Shown here: piece after piece, positions 10,832-21,757 of the stretch
Position numbering within the stretch: position 1 is the first letter of the stretch
How the letters are laid out: the number at the start of each line of letters is the position of its first letter
NCBI RefSeq assembly: GCF_905220365.1
Contig: NC_061139.1
Location: 10,811,001 to 10,875,000 of the forward strand
Length of the DNA: 64,000 bases
Direction: 5' to 3'
Source: Vanessa cardui
Lineage: Eukaryota; Arthropoda; Insecta; Lepidoptera; Nymphalidae
Notes under the pieces: model-generated
Seen by the model: only the letters and a program-made list of their open reading frames with translations
What the model was told of the DNA's origin: nothing
The model's database searches: none
Program-made: the position numbers and the translations under genes

Positions 10832-12026
10832 AGAATCTGTGTAAATAGAACTTAGGCTGTGATTGTTTCATTATTATTTTTTTACTTCTCTGGAGATCAA
10901 AATATGTGCACGTATTATATGAACAAGTAAGCTTAATGAATTAGTAATAGTGTAAATGATTGTATCATAATTTAATATTCAATTAATTTAGGTTTGTGCT
11001 AAATTCAATTAAAACGATTCGACTAATCTAATTGGAGAAGTTGAACTTGGAATAATCCTTGTTTAGCTTATTGCATGCATTAGACAATCATTGCGTTCAA
11101 ATAATAGACTCGTTATGAATGCATGAAATATTCTATATATTTGAACTATTTACACGCTTTCAACTTGTGGAATTATTACACACACGGGAAACTTAATTAA
11201 GATTTAAGTGATTCTCATATTTGTATCAAGTGCTTCTATAATTTGAAATGTATGTTAGTGACGGATAAAGTAATAGGTAATTCAGCATTAAAACTTCCTC
11301 TTGAGTATAGAGTAAGAATGAACCACTACACAGTTATGCTGACTCACTCACTCTTTAAATTGACTTTAAACAATACTACTTATTGATGTTTATATAAGTA
11401 TGTTATGTATATGCTATTTATATCTGTGTTAGTACGATGTAAGTATAACTGTAAGCCTACTATATCTATCCAATGTTTAATAATTGGACATCCCACACCT
11501 GAACAGGTATAAGATGTAACGCAATAGTTCCCGTGATAACAATGCATTGATTTTGCATGATATGATAAGGAATGGTTTATACTCGTACTCCCTACAGTGT
11601 TCATATCTGTGGGTAGATTGACCACACACTATGAACCATCACTCATCTTTTTTTTTTCATATATATCTAGCATACCATATATTTATATGCTTCAACTAAT
11701 ACTACAATCATATTCGGCATGATAGTTGTTAAGTAGTTGTCGGTATTATTATCACTATTCTCCAATATATAGATATATATAATAAAAGTTTTTTAAAAAT
11801 TATTCATTAGTTATTTAAAAAAAAGTATAAAATCATAAAGACGATATATTAGACGAAGTTACAATATAATAATAAAATATTTGAGCTTAATTTATCTTCG
11901 CGTTTTCGACGAAATTAAAAAACTTACTAATAAAGTTTTACGGTAAAATAAAAAGGGAACTTCGAATATAATAAGCCTCGACATACGGTATAGGCTTCAC
12001 AAAGATAATAAGTGTATGCGTAATAT
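10832..12026. other. Unique AT-rich DNA
   Basis: No gene, RNA gene or familiar repeat was recognised in about 1.2 kb. Confidence 0.4.
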
Positions 12027-12115
12027 CCTTGATGGCGCAGTGGTTGAAACGCCTGAATTTTACTCAAAGATTGCGGATTCAAATCCAGACGAGAAAAATT
12101 GAAATTTGATGTACT
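12027..12115 (+). repeat. Diverged SINE-M head
   Basis: The sequence has GATGGCGCAGTGGTTGAAAC followed by ATTGCGGATTCAAATCC, the A- and B-box equivalents at SINE-M spacing. No functional tRNA cloverleaf is formed downstream, so I call it a SINE relic rather than a tRNA. Confidence 0.5.
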
Positions 12116-12332
12116 CGACTAGTATTTAGAATTCATATCATAGATCATCATTTGTCATTATTTGTCTTAGTTCGTAAATATTAATAACGTAAATTTATTA
12201 TGTGCATGGATCTCACGTTATTGTTATGTATGAATAAGATAAAAGTGGAAATTAATTAATATTGAATGCACATAACATATGCTATATAAAATAAAATAAA
12301 AACATTTACATATCAAACCCACATAGTAACGT

Positions 12333-12394
12333 AGCGCGGTGTGAGCTTCAAACATTTTTCTCAAAAGCCCAGCTGTGGGACATCTACAGACTGT
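12333..12394 (+). repeat. Diverged SINE-M tail
   Basis: The words GCGCGGTGTGAGC, AAGCCCAGCTGTGGGA and CTACAGACTGT match the last part of SINE-M with many changes. It may belong to the same old insertion as the head at 12027. Confidence 0.4.
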
Positions 12395-13009
12395 ATATAT
12401 ATACACATCCTTAGTAAATTATAATGTATTTTAGCAATCATTGGTATAAACTGAGAGATATCTTTTGTATCTTATTATATAATTATTATATAAAATGATG
12501 ATTTACACGGTGTCGATTTTTTTTATCAACATGTGTCCGTAAAAAGAATAAATATAACATTCTTGTTTATCAAATGTACGTAAAATTTATTTAAATTCAA
12601 GCGAGTAAGCCTAACCAAGCGTAAAGCATGAAAAAACTGTAAGCCCAGTAAGTTTATTACAATTTAAAACATCTGAATGGACGCGTCAGGAAAAAAGATG
12701 TGGGCCATGTGGGAAGCTGTATAAGTATTAGCATAGAATACATTTTATACGTAATAAGTAAATCTAGCAGAAGTTTAAAATTGTTTTTAAAGATATTTTA
12801 TGACTGAAAAATAAATTATTTTTCACTTACTTGACTGCTTATAACTTATAACATATTATTATTTAGTGTAACCTATTTCAGAAATGTACTAAGAAAGGGT
12901 AATTTTACCGTAAGTATTATATGATAATCTATCTTCAAGTTAAAGGAGCCTCATATTGAATAACAATATTATTCGATACAAGATTTTATAGATTTGATAG
13001 ATATAGATA
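12395..13009. other. Unique AT-rich DNA
   Basis: No feature was recognised. Confidence 0.4.
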
Positions 13010-13160
13010 GAAAAAGAGTAACTACTGAGTTTCTTGCCGGTTCTTCTCAGTAGAATCTACTTTCCGAACATGGTGGTAGCATCACTTAATTGTAAAATGA
13101 CGATTCAAAAGTTCTTGTAAAAACCTACTTGAATAAAGTTTATTTTGATTTTTTTTTTTG
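13010..13160 (+). mobile_element. Retroelement 3' end, family 3
   Basis: It contains AACTACTGAGTTTCTTGCCG, TAGAATCTACTTTCCGAACA and CTTGAATAAAGTTTATTTTG followed by a T-rich tail. Related copies lie at 15905, 21672 (minus) and 44632. The shared 3' end with an AATAAA-like word and simple tail is typical of a non-LTR retroelement. No coding part remains. Confidence 0.65.
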
Positions 13161-13228
13161 AATAAGTAACGACACAGCCTTGAAAAATCAGCAGCTAGAA
13201 TTATATATTTTGAATTAAAAAATATTTA

Positions 13229-13263
13229 ATATTCTCTTTATTTTTCTTTTTGCGTAGGTAATT
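13229..13263 (+). promoter_or_regulatory. Weak candidate ratchet point
   Basis: A long pyrimidine tract and acceptor (TTTTTCTTTTTGCGTAG, ending 13257) is fused to GTAATT. The acceptor is good, but the donor lacks the usual G at position 5 and no strong second donor follows within 60 bases. It is much weaker than the sites at 5007 and 63240. Confidence 0.15.
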
Positions 13264-14382
13264 TATTGTCGATTTGTCCTCGTACAAAGATTTTAGTTCT
13301 CCGATCAAGATGGGATCGGGTGTGGGGAAGTAAAATATGGTCCAAAATATTTATTACGTAAAACATATTTTTCATTATTTTTTTATCTGACGTCGAATAA
13401 ATACAGACTTTTTCGATATTCGGTCCAGTTTTATAATGATTCATACAATGTTGTTCGTCACTCGAATATATGAATTATGTGTTTTAATTGGAAAAACGGA
13501 ATTTTTTATTTTACTTTCAATAATCCATTTTAAATAAATGAAAATAATATAGAAGCAACGTAATTGGTCTTTTTTATTTTTGTATATGGCAATACTAAAA
13601 ATGTTTATTTTGCCAATAATCTCTCGAATGCATTTTTTTTTTTTTCGTTAAAAGCATGAACCAACGTGTGATTAACTTAGATTTATTTTATTATTATTAT
13701 TATTAATAAAAATATTATTTAATTGTGTTAATAGTTTTATAACAATAATTATTTGTATTTATTTTTCATATCATATAATTTATATTCAAACATTCAAATA
13801 TAGAACTCAAATTTACAACAAAGAATATATAATAAAGTTCAATCATTTTTTATACGTAGACCTTCGTAAGGTATAAAGATTTATCTTAAAAGGCCGGCCC
13901 GCCCCTTCCACGTCGTCGCCGCAGCAAAAACAGACTTGACCTTCAAGAAGTTTTTGCACTATTTTGTCAACGTTCATGCGATCTAGCGCATATTGATTAT
14001 TTAATATCACTTAACACTAACTAACACACTCAAAGAAAGGAACGGGACTGTAACTCCTTACTACAGATAATTTTATAAACTAGCGAGAAGTACAGTGCTA
14101 CCCAATTGATTAAAATGAAATTAATTTGTACAAACTAATTATACTAACTGCTCTGTTCAATCTATTTATAAGGAATATTTTATTTATTATTATTACTTAG
14201 GGTAACGCAAACAGGAAACGGGTAAGAAATATATTAATTGATTTAATTTATTCGCTTGCATCGGTATTAGAGACTATTTTAGTAACTACTTATATTGTTC
14301 CAAACAGGTAAAATAAGGATCTGCAAAAAGGATTATATCTTATGATAAAAAGACGAAAAATAATAATAGTGCAATCATTTCT
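13264..14382. other. Unique DNA, mostly AT-rich
   Basis: It contains an ATT microsatellite near 13689 and a short GC-rich island at about 13890-13930 (GGCCGGCCCGCCCC). No gene was seen. Confidence 0.4.
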
Positions 14383-14490
14383 CAAAGCACGGGACGCAAC
14401 TGGAAGCCCCCCGGTGTTGCAAACGTCCTTGGGTTAGTCACTTTCCATCAGTGAACCTTTTGCTCGTTTGCCACGTATGACCTTAAAAAA
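14383..14490 (+). mobile_element. LINE 3' end, family 2 (non-coding tail)
   Basis: It has CAACTGGAAGCCCCCCGGTG, GTTAGTCACTTTCCATCAGT and CTCGTTTGCCACGTATGACC followed by poly-A. This is the terminal segment that follows the coding end of the LINE at 16684, so it is a heavily 5'-truncated copy. Confidence 0.6.
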
Positions 14491-14504
14491 ACATATATAT
14501 GTGA

Positions 14505-14638
14505 AGGGTGTGAGCTAGGGTAACCACCGGCACAAGAGATAACCAATGGTTGGGTTTGGTTTGGTCTAAAGGTAGTGGTACCCCTTAGCATCACGTGGTG
14601 GCCACTTTGACCGTCCGCCTACCGATTCCATAAAAAAA
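14505..14638 (+). repeat. Diverged 3' part of family B
   Basis: It shows GTGAAGGGTGTGAGCTAGGG, CACCGGCACAAGAGATAACC and a closing GTCCGCCTACCGATTCCATA followed by A's. This is the order seen in family B with many substitutions and with most of the middle missing. Confidence 0.5.
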
Positions 14639-15904
14639 AGATAAGTGGTATATACATATATATCAAATGATAGTTAATGTTTAATATTATCTTTGAAGAA
14701 TATATAAATCTTCTATATTTTGAAAAATGAGAATTTTTCAATGACATAATCATAAAACTATCCAATTTACAGTTAACAATTGTCGTAAAAAATATACAAT
14801 AAGAACGAATACTAAAAATTAATATAAAATCGAATATCAATTAAAAATGTAGAGCAGCGAGCTTAAAGGCTCTCAAATTAAGTGGTTTTCTCTCGTGTCG
14901 TCTGGAGTGTTCTCTACATTCTTATGGTAAATACTTCCAAGAATCACTTATGATAATGTTGAATTAAAAAGTAGGTGATGACTGATTGATCACCGTCTTT
15001 TGTTTATTCGTATAAAGCGTTTATTCGATTGGAACGAAGCGTTCAGTTGCAGGACTAAATGTTCTACGTGCTTTCCGAGGCACGGAAGTACATAATGTGG
15101 CCACATTAAAACTTAGAGCCAAAACTGAGAATTTATTAGCAGAGTAATCTAATATTAGGAAGCAAGCTTTGCCTAGCTTTGGTTTTACTAATAAGTTCCT
15201 ATTATATAACCAGACTTCTTAAAACGTCCGAGTCTTATAAAAACATAAAAATCGCATAAAACCTAATACATTTTAATGTCGTTACAAACTCAACGGCAAA
15301 AACTGTATAAAAATCACTTGGTATTTTCTTATATAATCATTTAATTCTTGATTCTGTAGAAACCTTATGATAAGCTACACTCTCAAAAGTCTTCTGCAAG
15401 TCTGTGTGACTTGCAGAAGACTTTCATACGCTTGTATAGTGTTCGATTACAAATACTATTATTCGTTGGCCAGAATCAGATATTATTATTTCATCTTTAA
15501 TAAAAAGAGTAATTAATTATAAGTTAATTCTAAATCCTTAAAATAAACATTTAAATAAGACTTTAAAAGTTGTTTTAAACAAATGTAAGTTTTAATTAAA
15601 ATCTAACGTCGAATGTAGTTCTCTCTTCGGCCCCAGACTATTCTTTCTGAGATAAAAATAAATGTTTTCCTAATTAGGCTTTTGAAGTTTTTATTGCTTT
15701 TGTTTAATTTAAGAACACAAAATGAACGAAATCTCGAAAACTGAAAATGCCTGTTTGTAGAACACTCAAGTATACGAACGGCAAGGATTAAATCCTCGTG
15801 CATTTTATTTACAATGAGCTAACGATTTTTTCATCAGAACATTTGTGAAAGGGTTTTCATAAATAACATAAATGAAATGTTTTATTAATGGCATTAAATT
15901 GATG
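14639..15904. other. Unique DNA with one perfect hairpin
   Basis: No gene was seen. Moderately GC-richer sequence lies at about 14870-15120. A perfect 17-bp stem at 15386-15424 is listed separately. Confidence 0.4.
15386..15424. repeat. Perfect inverted repeat, 17-bp stem, 5-nt loop
   Basis: The arms 15386-15402 (AAAGTCTTCTGCAAGTC) and 15408-15424 are exact reverse complements around TGTGT. No other copy was noticed in the window. It is shorter than a normal miRNA precursor. Confidence 0.85.
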
Positions 15905-16027
15905 GTAAAGAATTACTACTAAGTTTCTTGCCAGATCTTCTAGAAGCTACCGTCTAAGACTGAAAATTAATCCTGTAAAATGATGACTTAAAACTTCTTA
16001 TGAATAAAGTTTGATTTGATTTTGAGT
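15905..16027 (+). mobile_element. Retroelement 3' end, family 3
   Basis: It has GAATTACTACTAAGTTTCTT, TGCCAGATCTTCTAGAAGC and TATGAATAAAGTTTGATTTG. It is a diverged relative of the copy at 13010, in the same orientation. Confidence 0.6.
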
Positions 16028-16163
16028 TCTGTTACTATGCAAATGGGGGAAGATATTCGAAATTAAGAAAAGTATACCCTATGTTTAGAAGAAAAATATA
16101 CCTCACGATGAGCGGTATTTCGCTTATTTAGGTATTTAATTACGCAACATTTATTTTATTGTT

Positions 16164-16449
16164 AGATTTTTTTTATGGAATAGTTTGGCTGACGAATATA
16201 CGGGCCACCTGATGGTAAGTGGTCACCATCACCCATAGACAATGACGCTGTAAGAAATATTTACTATTCCTTACATCGTAAATGCGCCACCAACCTTGGG
16301 AACTAAGATGCTATGTCCCTTGGCTGACTGGCTCACTCACCCTTCAAACCGGAACACAACGATACTGAGTACTGTTATTTGGCGGTAGAATATCTGATGA
16401 GTGGGTGGTACCTACCCAAACGGGCATGCACAAAGCCCTACCACCAAGT
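16164..16449 (-). repeat. Family B repeat, near full length
   Basis: The minus-strand copy has the poly-A end at 16164 (as T's) and its head ending at CCCTACCACCAAGTAAA. All internal landmarks are present, with small differences (a shortened CACAAGGGACATAGC region). Confidence 0.9.
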
Positions 16450-16683
16450 AAAAGCTAAGCTAAGATTTGGACGCTTTATAAAAATTGTCAGTAGTAGTCT
16501 GACTATTTAGTGTTAAAACTATTTTCAACTCGTTTAGTTACTCGTTCGTTTAGTTTCGTTTAGTTACCTTGACCTACTTCATATTATATAGCGTACTATA
16601 TATTTATAATCTATATAATGCTTGGCGCCACTCTATGCTTTGAATTTATATCCCAATACAATCAACATTAATATTCCGAGGAA
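16450..16683. other. Short unique stretch with imperfect tandem words
   Basis: CGTTTAGTT and variants recur about three to four times at 16532-16568. Nothing else was recognised. Confidence 0.4.
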
Positions 16684-16990
16684 TTGTTCGTATTAATCCC
16701 GGCTGCTGAATTTCACCTTCAGACATCTCGTCAAATTTCGAAGTTTCACCTGCTCCACCTTGATGTCCGAAAATCAACAACAGCGCGATTCCTTAGACAT
16801 TTTCTGCTTCGCACAACCACGCTGTGGTACCAGCTTTCGCCGGTGGTTTTTCCGAACCGATACGACATGGGAACCTTCACGAAAAGAGCGTACTCATTTG
16901 CTAAAGGCTGGCAACGCACCTGCAAGCCCCCTGGTGTTGCAGGTGTCCTGCCCGTTTGCCACCTATGTCATAAAAAAAAGGTTGGACAAT
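16684..16990 (+). pseudogene. Truncated LINE ORF2 C-terminus, family 2
   Basis: About 100 codons are open on +. They end in a segment with LWYQLSPVVFPNRYDMGTF and KRAYSFAKGWQRTCKPPGV. I recall this as the C-terminal tail of lepidopteran CR1/Jockey-like reverse-transcriptase ORFs, where LWN.LP..VFP.RYDMG is typical. The non-coding end, with GTTGCAGGTGTCCTGCCCG, follows, then an A run near 16973. The endonuclease and catalytic reverse transcriptase domains are absent, so this is a dead 5'-truncated copy. Related ends lie at 14383 (+) and 19520 (minus). It cannot be a host gene exon because the same peptide recurs at 19600. Confidence 0.75.
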
Positions 16991-17604
16991 TTTTAATTAT
17001 AGTATTTCTCTGAACTATCTACATTTCTAAGGCGTGGCTTTAAATTTAATGTTTTATATTTCACACTAATTTTCTGTCTCGACTTTGTTGGGGTAAAGTT
17101 CATACAAAGCTACACTTTTAATTTCGCTTATTTATTTTCTGAAATTTTTAATTAACTACGCAATTTTCTTAAATTTGCGAAACAAAAAATTAAATCTTTA
17201 AAATAATATGACTGAAATTAGTAAAGTCGTTGTCGACTTACATTGTGACTAAGGAATATTGGGATACATTTTTATATAAGAGATTAAAGAACAAATGTCA
17301 AATAGAAGTTTCGAGTTAATTAAAAAAAAACATGGCGTCGGATATGTTCTAACTGAAAGGCAAACAGATATAGTTGGGCTATATTCATCGGATAGAAAGT
17401 TTTGGACTGAAATGTTTTTTTTTTTCTTTTTTTTGTAATCTATGCACGCTAAGCTTTTTAGGTGAACAGAGTAGTGTGTAGTGGATGGATTTAAAAGTAG
17501 AATATATGTACATATTTCGTAGTTAATAATTTAGAGGATATGATGATGGATTGGCTTTTCAGTATCACACGTTCTATAAACTCCTACTGAATCCGATTTC
17601 TATA
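16991..17604. other. Unique AT-rich DNA
   Basis: No feature was recognised beyond runs of A and T. Confidence 0.4.
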
Positions 17605-17725
17605 CTTATATTTTAATAAGGAAAGTAACTGTCTGTTTCACGGCCAAAATATCCAAATTTGGTGAAATTTGTTAAGGAGCAAGCTTAAACGGAGAAATAA
17701 AAGACATCGCATACTTTTTTACCCA
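17605..17725 (+). repeat. Relic of a widespread Helitron-like family
   Basis: AAGTAACTGTCTGTTTCACG, AAATTTGGTGAAATTTGTTA and the following CATACTTTTTTACCCAACG match the middle of the family whose minus copy lies at 60209. No clean ends are visible. Confidence 0.35.
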
Positions 17726-17985
17726 ACGACCTAACGAGAAAACTATATAATAGCGCTGCGTATTCCATTTGAAAAAGTAATTATGATCACCGATGTCATA
17801 TGCACTATAGAGGCCTATGTGTGTACTTACAAACCTTTCACCGACCAATAAATACGAAACGTATTCGCATTTAACATTTTTAATTTATAGCTGTAATAAT
17901 TTAGCGGCTTCTACTCAATAATCAAAATGCACCGCACATTCGTTTGACTTGTCGTTATTTACAACCACATCGCATACATCGAGGA
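17726..17985. other. Unique AT-rich DNA
   Basis: No feature was recognised. Confidence 0.35.
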
Positions 17986-18215
17986 GTCAAACATCCGAAT
18001 TAGGCCGGCAAATAGCCGACCGCAATGTTCGTACATTGCAGTATATCACGACCGTATTCCGCAGTGCGCATTACATCGACGCTCAACTTAGTTGCCACGG
18101 GCCTAGCTTACATGGTAAAACGGCAATGCAGACGGAAATTAGCCGTTTAGTCGCTTACGAGGTTGAGCCTGCCAGCGGCAGTGACATTATGCCTCGATTT
18201 TGGCAGCGTTAAGAC
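17986..18215. promoter_or_regulatory. GC-rich unique island, candidate regulatory DNA
   Basis: This is one of the most GC-rich blocks of the window (TTAGGCCGGCAAATAGCCG, GAGCCTGCCAGCGGCAG). A frame on + is open across it (to 18212), but it has no ATG near the start, resembles no family and has no strong flanking splice sites. I favour non-coding function, though an unrecognised exon cannot be excluded. Confidence 0.3.
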
Positions 18216-19515
18216 TGTAAAAGTTAGTGTAATTTTCAGAACAACGTCATATGTAAACTGTTTTAATGTACAATACGCGTTGGAAATCAAATTTAATTAC
18301 AAATGAAACTCTACAACTATACAGCGATAAATATATTCGATTATTCATTTCACAATATCGAGTTGTATCTGAACGAGAAGTAGTCATATTGTATAAAAAA
18401 TTGTTATGATCGAGATAATCGTAGGACCAACAGGAAAAATCGTATGTTTTTTCCTCTCGATATGATCTCAGCGAAAGAAAGAAAATTACGTGCCCTCCGG
18501 GGCACTAAAGCGTAAGTAAGATAATTAATTTCTTGCTCCCGAAACAAATAATGCTTTTTTTCTTTTTATTGTGATTGTTTATATTCAAAATCAAAATTTT
18601 ATGATCCGCATCCATAGAGCGACACGGTTCCTTAAGATTAAATTTGTTATGTTAAAATTTGAAAATTGTTCGTATTGCACATTTCGATTCTTAATCATTT
18701 GTAAATATACATAAAATTGCAAATGCAATTGTAAATTTTTAAAGTTTCGACGTCTCAGTTATTTCCTTCCGCGCAAAATATTCGTCGCCGATTCGTTGAA
18801 GACTTATTCCATAATCGATTCCATAGACTATTATATTAGCTTCTTAATAAGCAAAACAAAAAAAAAACCGTAAAATTATGTTTCAGAATACGTTCGTTCG
18901 TATAGTAATAGTTTACTTCGAATGAAACTTAAAACGTCACCACACTAATAAAATTCAAGCTATTCCCGTAGCCATGAATCAGTCGGCTAAGCCACGATAT
19001 AAGCTAAGCGCGTCACAAATGCTGTTTGTCGTCTTTGAGCTTATGCTAATGTTGTATAAAATGGGGATCAATGTGCATTCGTTTATCTATATTACTAGTG
19101 AAATATGTATAGTTGAAGAGGTTGTATATTATCTGTTGATTATTTTTTATATAATTGATGAGGTATTAAATGAGTTGTTTCCGTTGATGACGATGATGTT
19201 GCTCTGAACGATAAGGGCAGTCTATATCAAGAGAAACCGGCCAACACTGCACATAGGGCTTTTGTGGTCAAATATATATGCACTCTCGTTCCGTTTTTGT
19301 CATAATAAAATGAGACGCCAAATCTGACACGACAGGAAACATTTAAGGTACAGAAACAATTCCTTGCATGCTTCGTCGGCACAGGAGAGCAAACACTTCT
19401 GACATAAAAACTTTGGGGTGTAACAAACTAATAATTTTTCGGCAGAATACCCCAATAACCTATTCTCGATATCGTATATATTGAAATTGTTATTGTAAAT
19501 CGTACTTAATCGTGA
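18216..19515. other. Unique DNA
   Basis: No gene or repeat was recognised. A 16-base near-palindrome, GTGCCCTCCGGGGCAC, lies at about 18490-18505. Confidence 0.4.
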
Positions 19516-19519
19516 TCGT

Positions 19520-19675
19520 GATAAAAAAGATTATGGTTACGTGACAATAGGCTGGTGTCTCACCTGATGTAAAGTGACTACAACAGCAAATGGACATCTG
19601 CAACACCGAGGGAGATGCCGGTCTTTAAGAAAGGTGTAAGCTCTTGTTTTGAAGGTTCCCGAGTCGTATCAGTGA
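19520..19675 (-). pseudogene. LINE 3' end, family 2, minus strand
   Basis: On the minus strand this reads YDSGTFKTRAYTFLKDR, then the non-coding end with TCACTTTACATCAGGTGAG. This is the same C-terminal tail as at 16684 (YDMGTFTKRAYSFAKG). Only about 20 codons survive. Confidence 0.6.
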
Positions 19676-19719
19676 TGATAATGATTATTATATTTGTTAT
19701 CAACACGATCAACTCTAAG

Positions 19720-19906
19720 AACTAGCGCGCACTGGTAAAGGTTTTGTCACGGTGACTGTTTCGTCACTCTTGTCGAGTCCATGCATATGTATGGAGGTGC
19801 GCGCACATTACGACGTGACATTTGTGTCTGCATCTATACATATTCACGGACTTGACAAAAGTGACGAAACAGTCACCGTGACAAAAGTTACCAGTGCGCG
19901 CTAGTT
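19720..19906. mobile_element. Foldback MITE with long inverted ends
   Basis: The two ends are near-perfect inverted repeats of about 58-60 bases. The left begins AACTAGCGCGCACTGGTAA, and the right is its reverse complement ending at 19906. The arms share GTCACGGTGACTGTTTCGTC and differ by a 2-base indel and a few substitutions, so it is quite young. The centre is about 65 bases and has no coding capacity. TA occurs at both edges (19723-19724 and 19902-19903), compatible with a TA target duplication. No transposase family could be assigned. Confidence 0.75.
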
Positions 19907-21180
19907 GTAAATGTATAATAATAGACACCATTTATAAGATATATATGTAAGATATATGTAATGAATAATGAAACCCATGAACATAACTTTAAACGTCAAC
20001 CGATAGCACTTTGTATTACAAGTTTGTTACACAATCTATGCAAATTTTCATTAAAGTCGGATCCAAATCCGAAATGGTATGAATATTCAAAACTCTAAAG
20101 ATTCAAAGTGAAACCATTGTAACATAACGCAAAACCTTTAGGTATTTGAATAAACTATGTAACCGTGTACCGTTATAGGTGAGGGCGTTTTGAATTTTTA
20201 AAACGTTAACTGTTTTTTTATAGTGATTACGAATTACGTTACTTGAACTATTAATCATATGAAATGTTTTTCGTATAATCTACACGAGAGATGAAGGTAG
20301 TGTAATGTTTTTCGATGTAGCTATAATGTTTGATACTGTTTTAATATATTAATTTAACAAATATATACTAGCTATATACTAGCAAATCCGATAGACAGGA
20401 GTCCATGTATATAAACACAAATGAGTAAGGCAATTGTTTAAACGGTATATTATTTGATGTGCTACATCGATTGCTACGTCTAGTAGCGACATGATGATCT
20501 TCAATTAAGTTCTTTGTATGCAAATATATACAAAAATGTGGTAAACAATTTAACTATGAAAAAATACTTTTACAAATATTCCAACTTTCATGGGACGATG
20601 TCAAAATCAATTGACCTGTAACAGATACGCACATGAAATTTTATTTTTGTAACTCTATATAATTCTAGGAATGGCTATATGAAACAAATAGTAACATATA
20701 TGTATATACATATACAATATATATCTATATAAATATCGTTGTCGTAGTTCGTAATAGTATATATATCGTAATAGTGGTTTGTCATTTTTATGTAACGTTT
20801 TTAATATCGAATGGAAAACAGACAAGAGTAAGATTTCTCGTCTGAATCGTAAAATATCCAATCGTAAAGTAACCTCGTAAACCACCAATCGTTAAGTTTT
20901 ATGGAACATCCACGCTTTGCCCAGGTTTCCAGGCTCCAGGCTTTGTTCGTTTCCGCGGAATATCGATAGACAATATACGTATATACATTTGATAATGTAC
21001 GTCAACAGACAACAAGCTAGGTGATTTTCTTGTTCAACCTGCTTCGTTACATACTACTTACACGGAAAGAGCTGAGCCTCCTAATAAAAAAAATGGATCT
21101 GATAAAGACTATCAAGGACCTGTCCCAAGAAACATAGAGTCGTCTACGGCGATGAGCCTTAAATATTGTAATAAATAATA
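19907..21180. other. Unique AT-rich DNA
   Basis: A very AT-rich TATA-type simple region lies near 20685-20770. No gene was seen. Confidence 0.4.
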
Positions 21181-21184
21181 TTTA

Positions 21185-21248
21185 GTTATTTCCTCTCTCT
21201 TTCCTGCAGTCTGTGGAAGTGATTTTGTGAAAAGGGACGGAAGTGAGT
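21185..21248 (+). other. Candidate 33-nt microexon with splice sites
   Basis: A strong acceptor (ATTTCCTCTCTCTTTCCTGCAG, given as its last 16 bases CTCTCTTTCCTGCAG plus T-rich lead) ends at 21209. The donor GTGAGT starts at 21243. The enclosed 21210-21242 is 33 nt, a multiple of three. Two frames contain TGA; the third is open and reads CGSDFVKRDG after a two-base lead. I recognise no protein. The surrounding 150 bases are unique and GC-richer. It is on the same strand as the two ratchet candidates, so it could be an alternatively used exon of the same unseen gene. Confidence 0.3.
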
Positions 21249-21670
21249 TACAGAAAGCCGAAGCAGCGCGCGCTAATTTGACCAATAAACGCGTGCGGTT
21301 TTAGAGTTGGCCGTTAGATTATGCCAATCCATTTTCCGAGGGCGTATTGAATGTTAAATATCCTAATTAACAAGTTAACGTGTCAGATGTTACCCATCAT
21401 CTATGCGATTACTGCACACCTCACTATTGTTTATAACACAATTGTATGTAAAACTTACAGTTTAAATATAATATCTACTGTACTAAGTCTACTGTAGATA
21501 CTATGCTGTATTTTATCGTCCTTCAAGAGTATTTAGCATTAAATTCACAACTTTGCACTCTTGTGGTTTGCCACATACACATTTGACTGAATTTTGTTTA
21601 ACACGTACAACTCAGTGGTTCTTGCCCTTATTCAATGCATGGTATAAATATTGACAAATAATTTGCATAA
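21249..21670. other. Unique DNA, GC-richer at its start
   Basis: Positions 21249-21350 include AGCAGCGCGCGCTAATTTG and AAACGCGTGCGGTTTTAG, more complex than the AT-rich remainder. No gene was identified. Confidence 0.35.
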
Positions 21671-21757
21671 ATTACAATCAAAATAAACTTTATTCAAGTG
21701 GGCTTTTATAAGCACTTATGAATCGTCATTTAACAATTAAGTAAAGCTACCATAAAT
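21671..21757 (-). mobile_element. Retroelement 3' end, family 3, minus strand
   Basis: CAAAATAAACTTTATTCAAG, TTATAAGCACTTATGAATCG and AATTAAGTAAAGCTACCAT are the reverse complement of the family seen at 13010. Only the last 85 or so bases are present. Confidence 0.65.
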
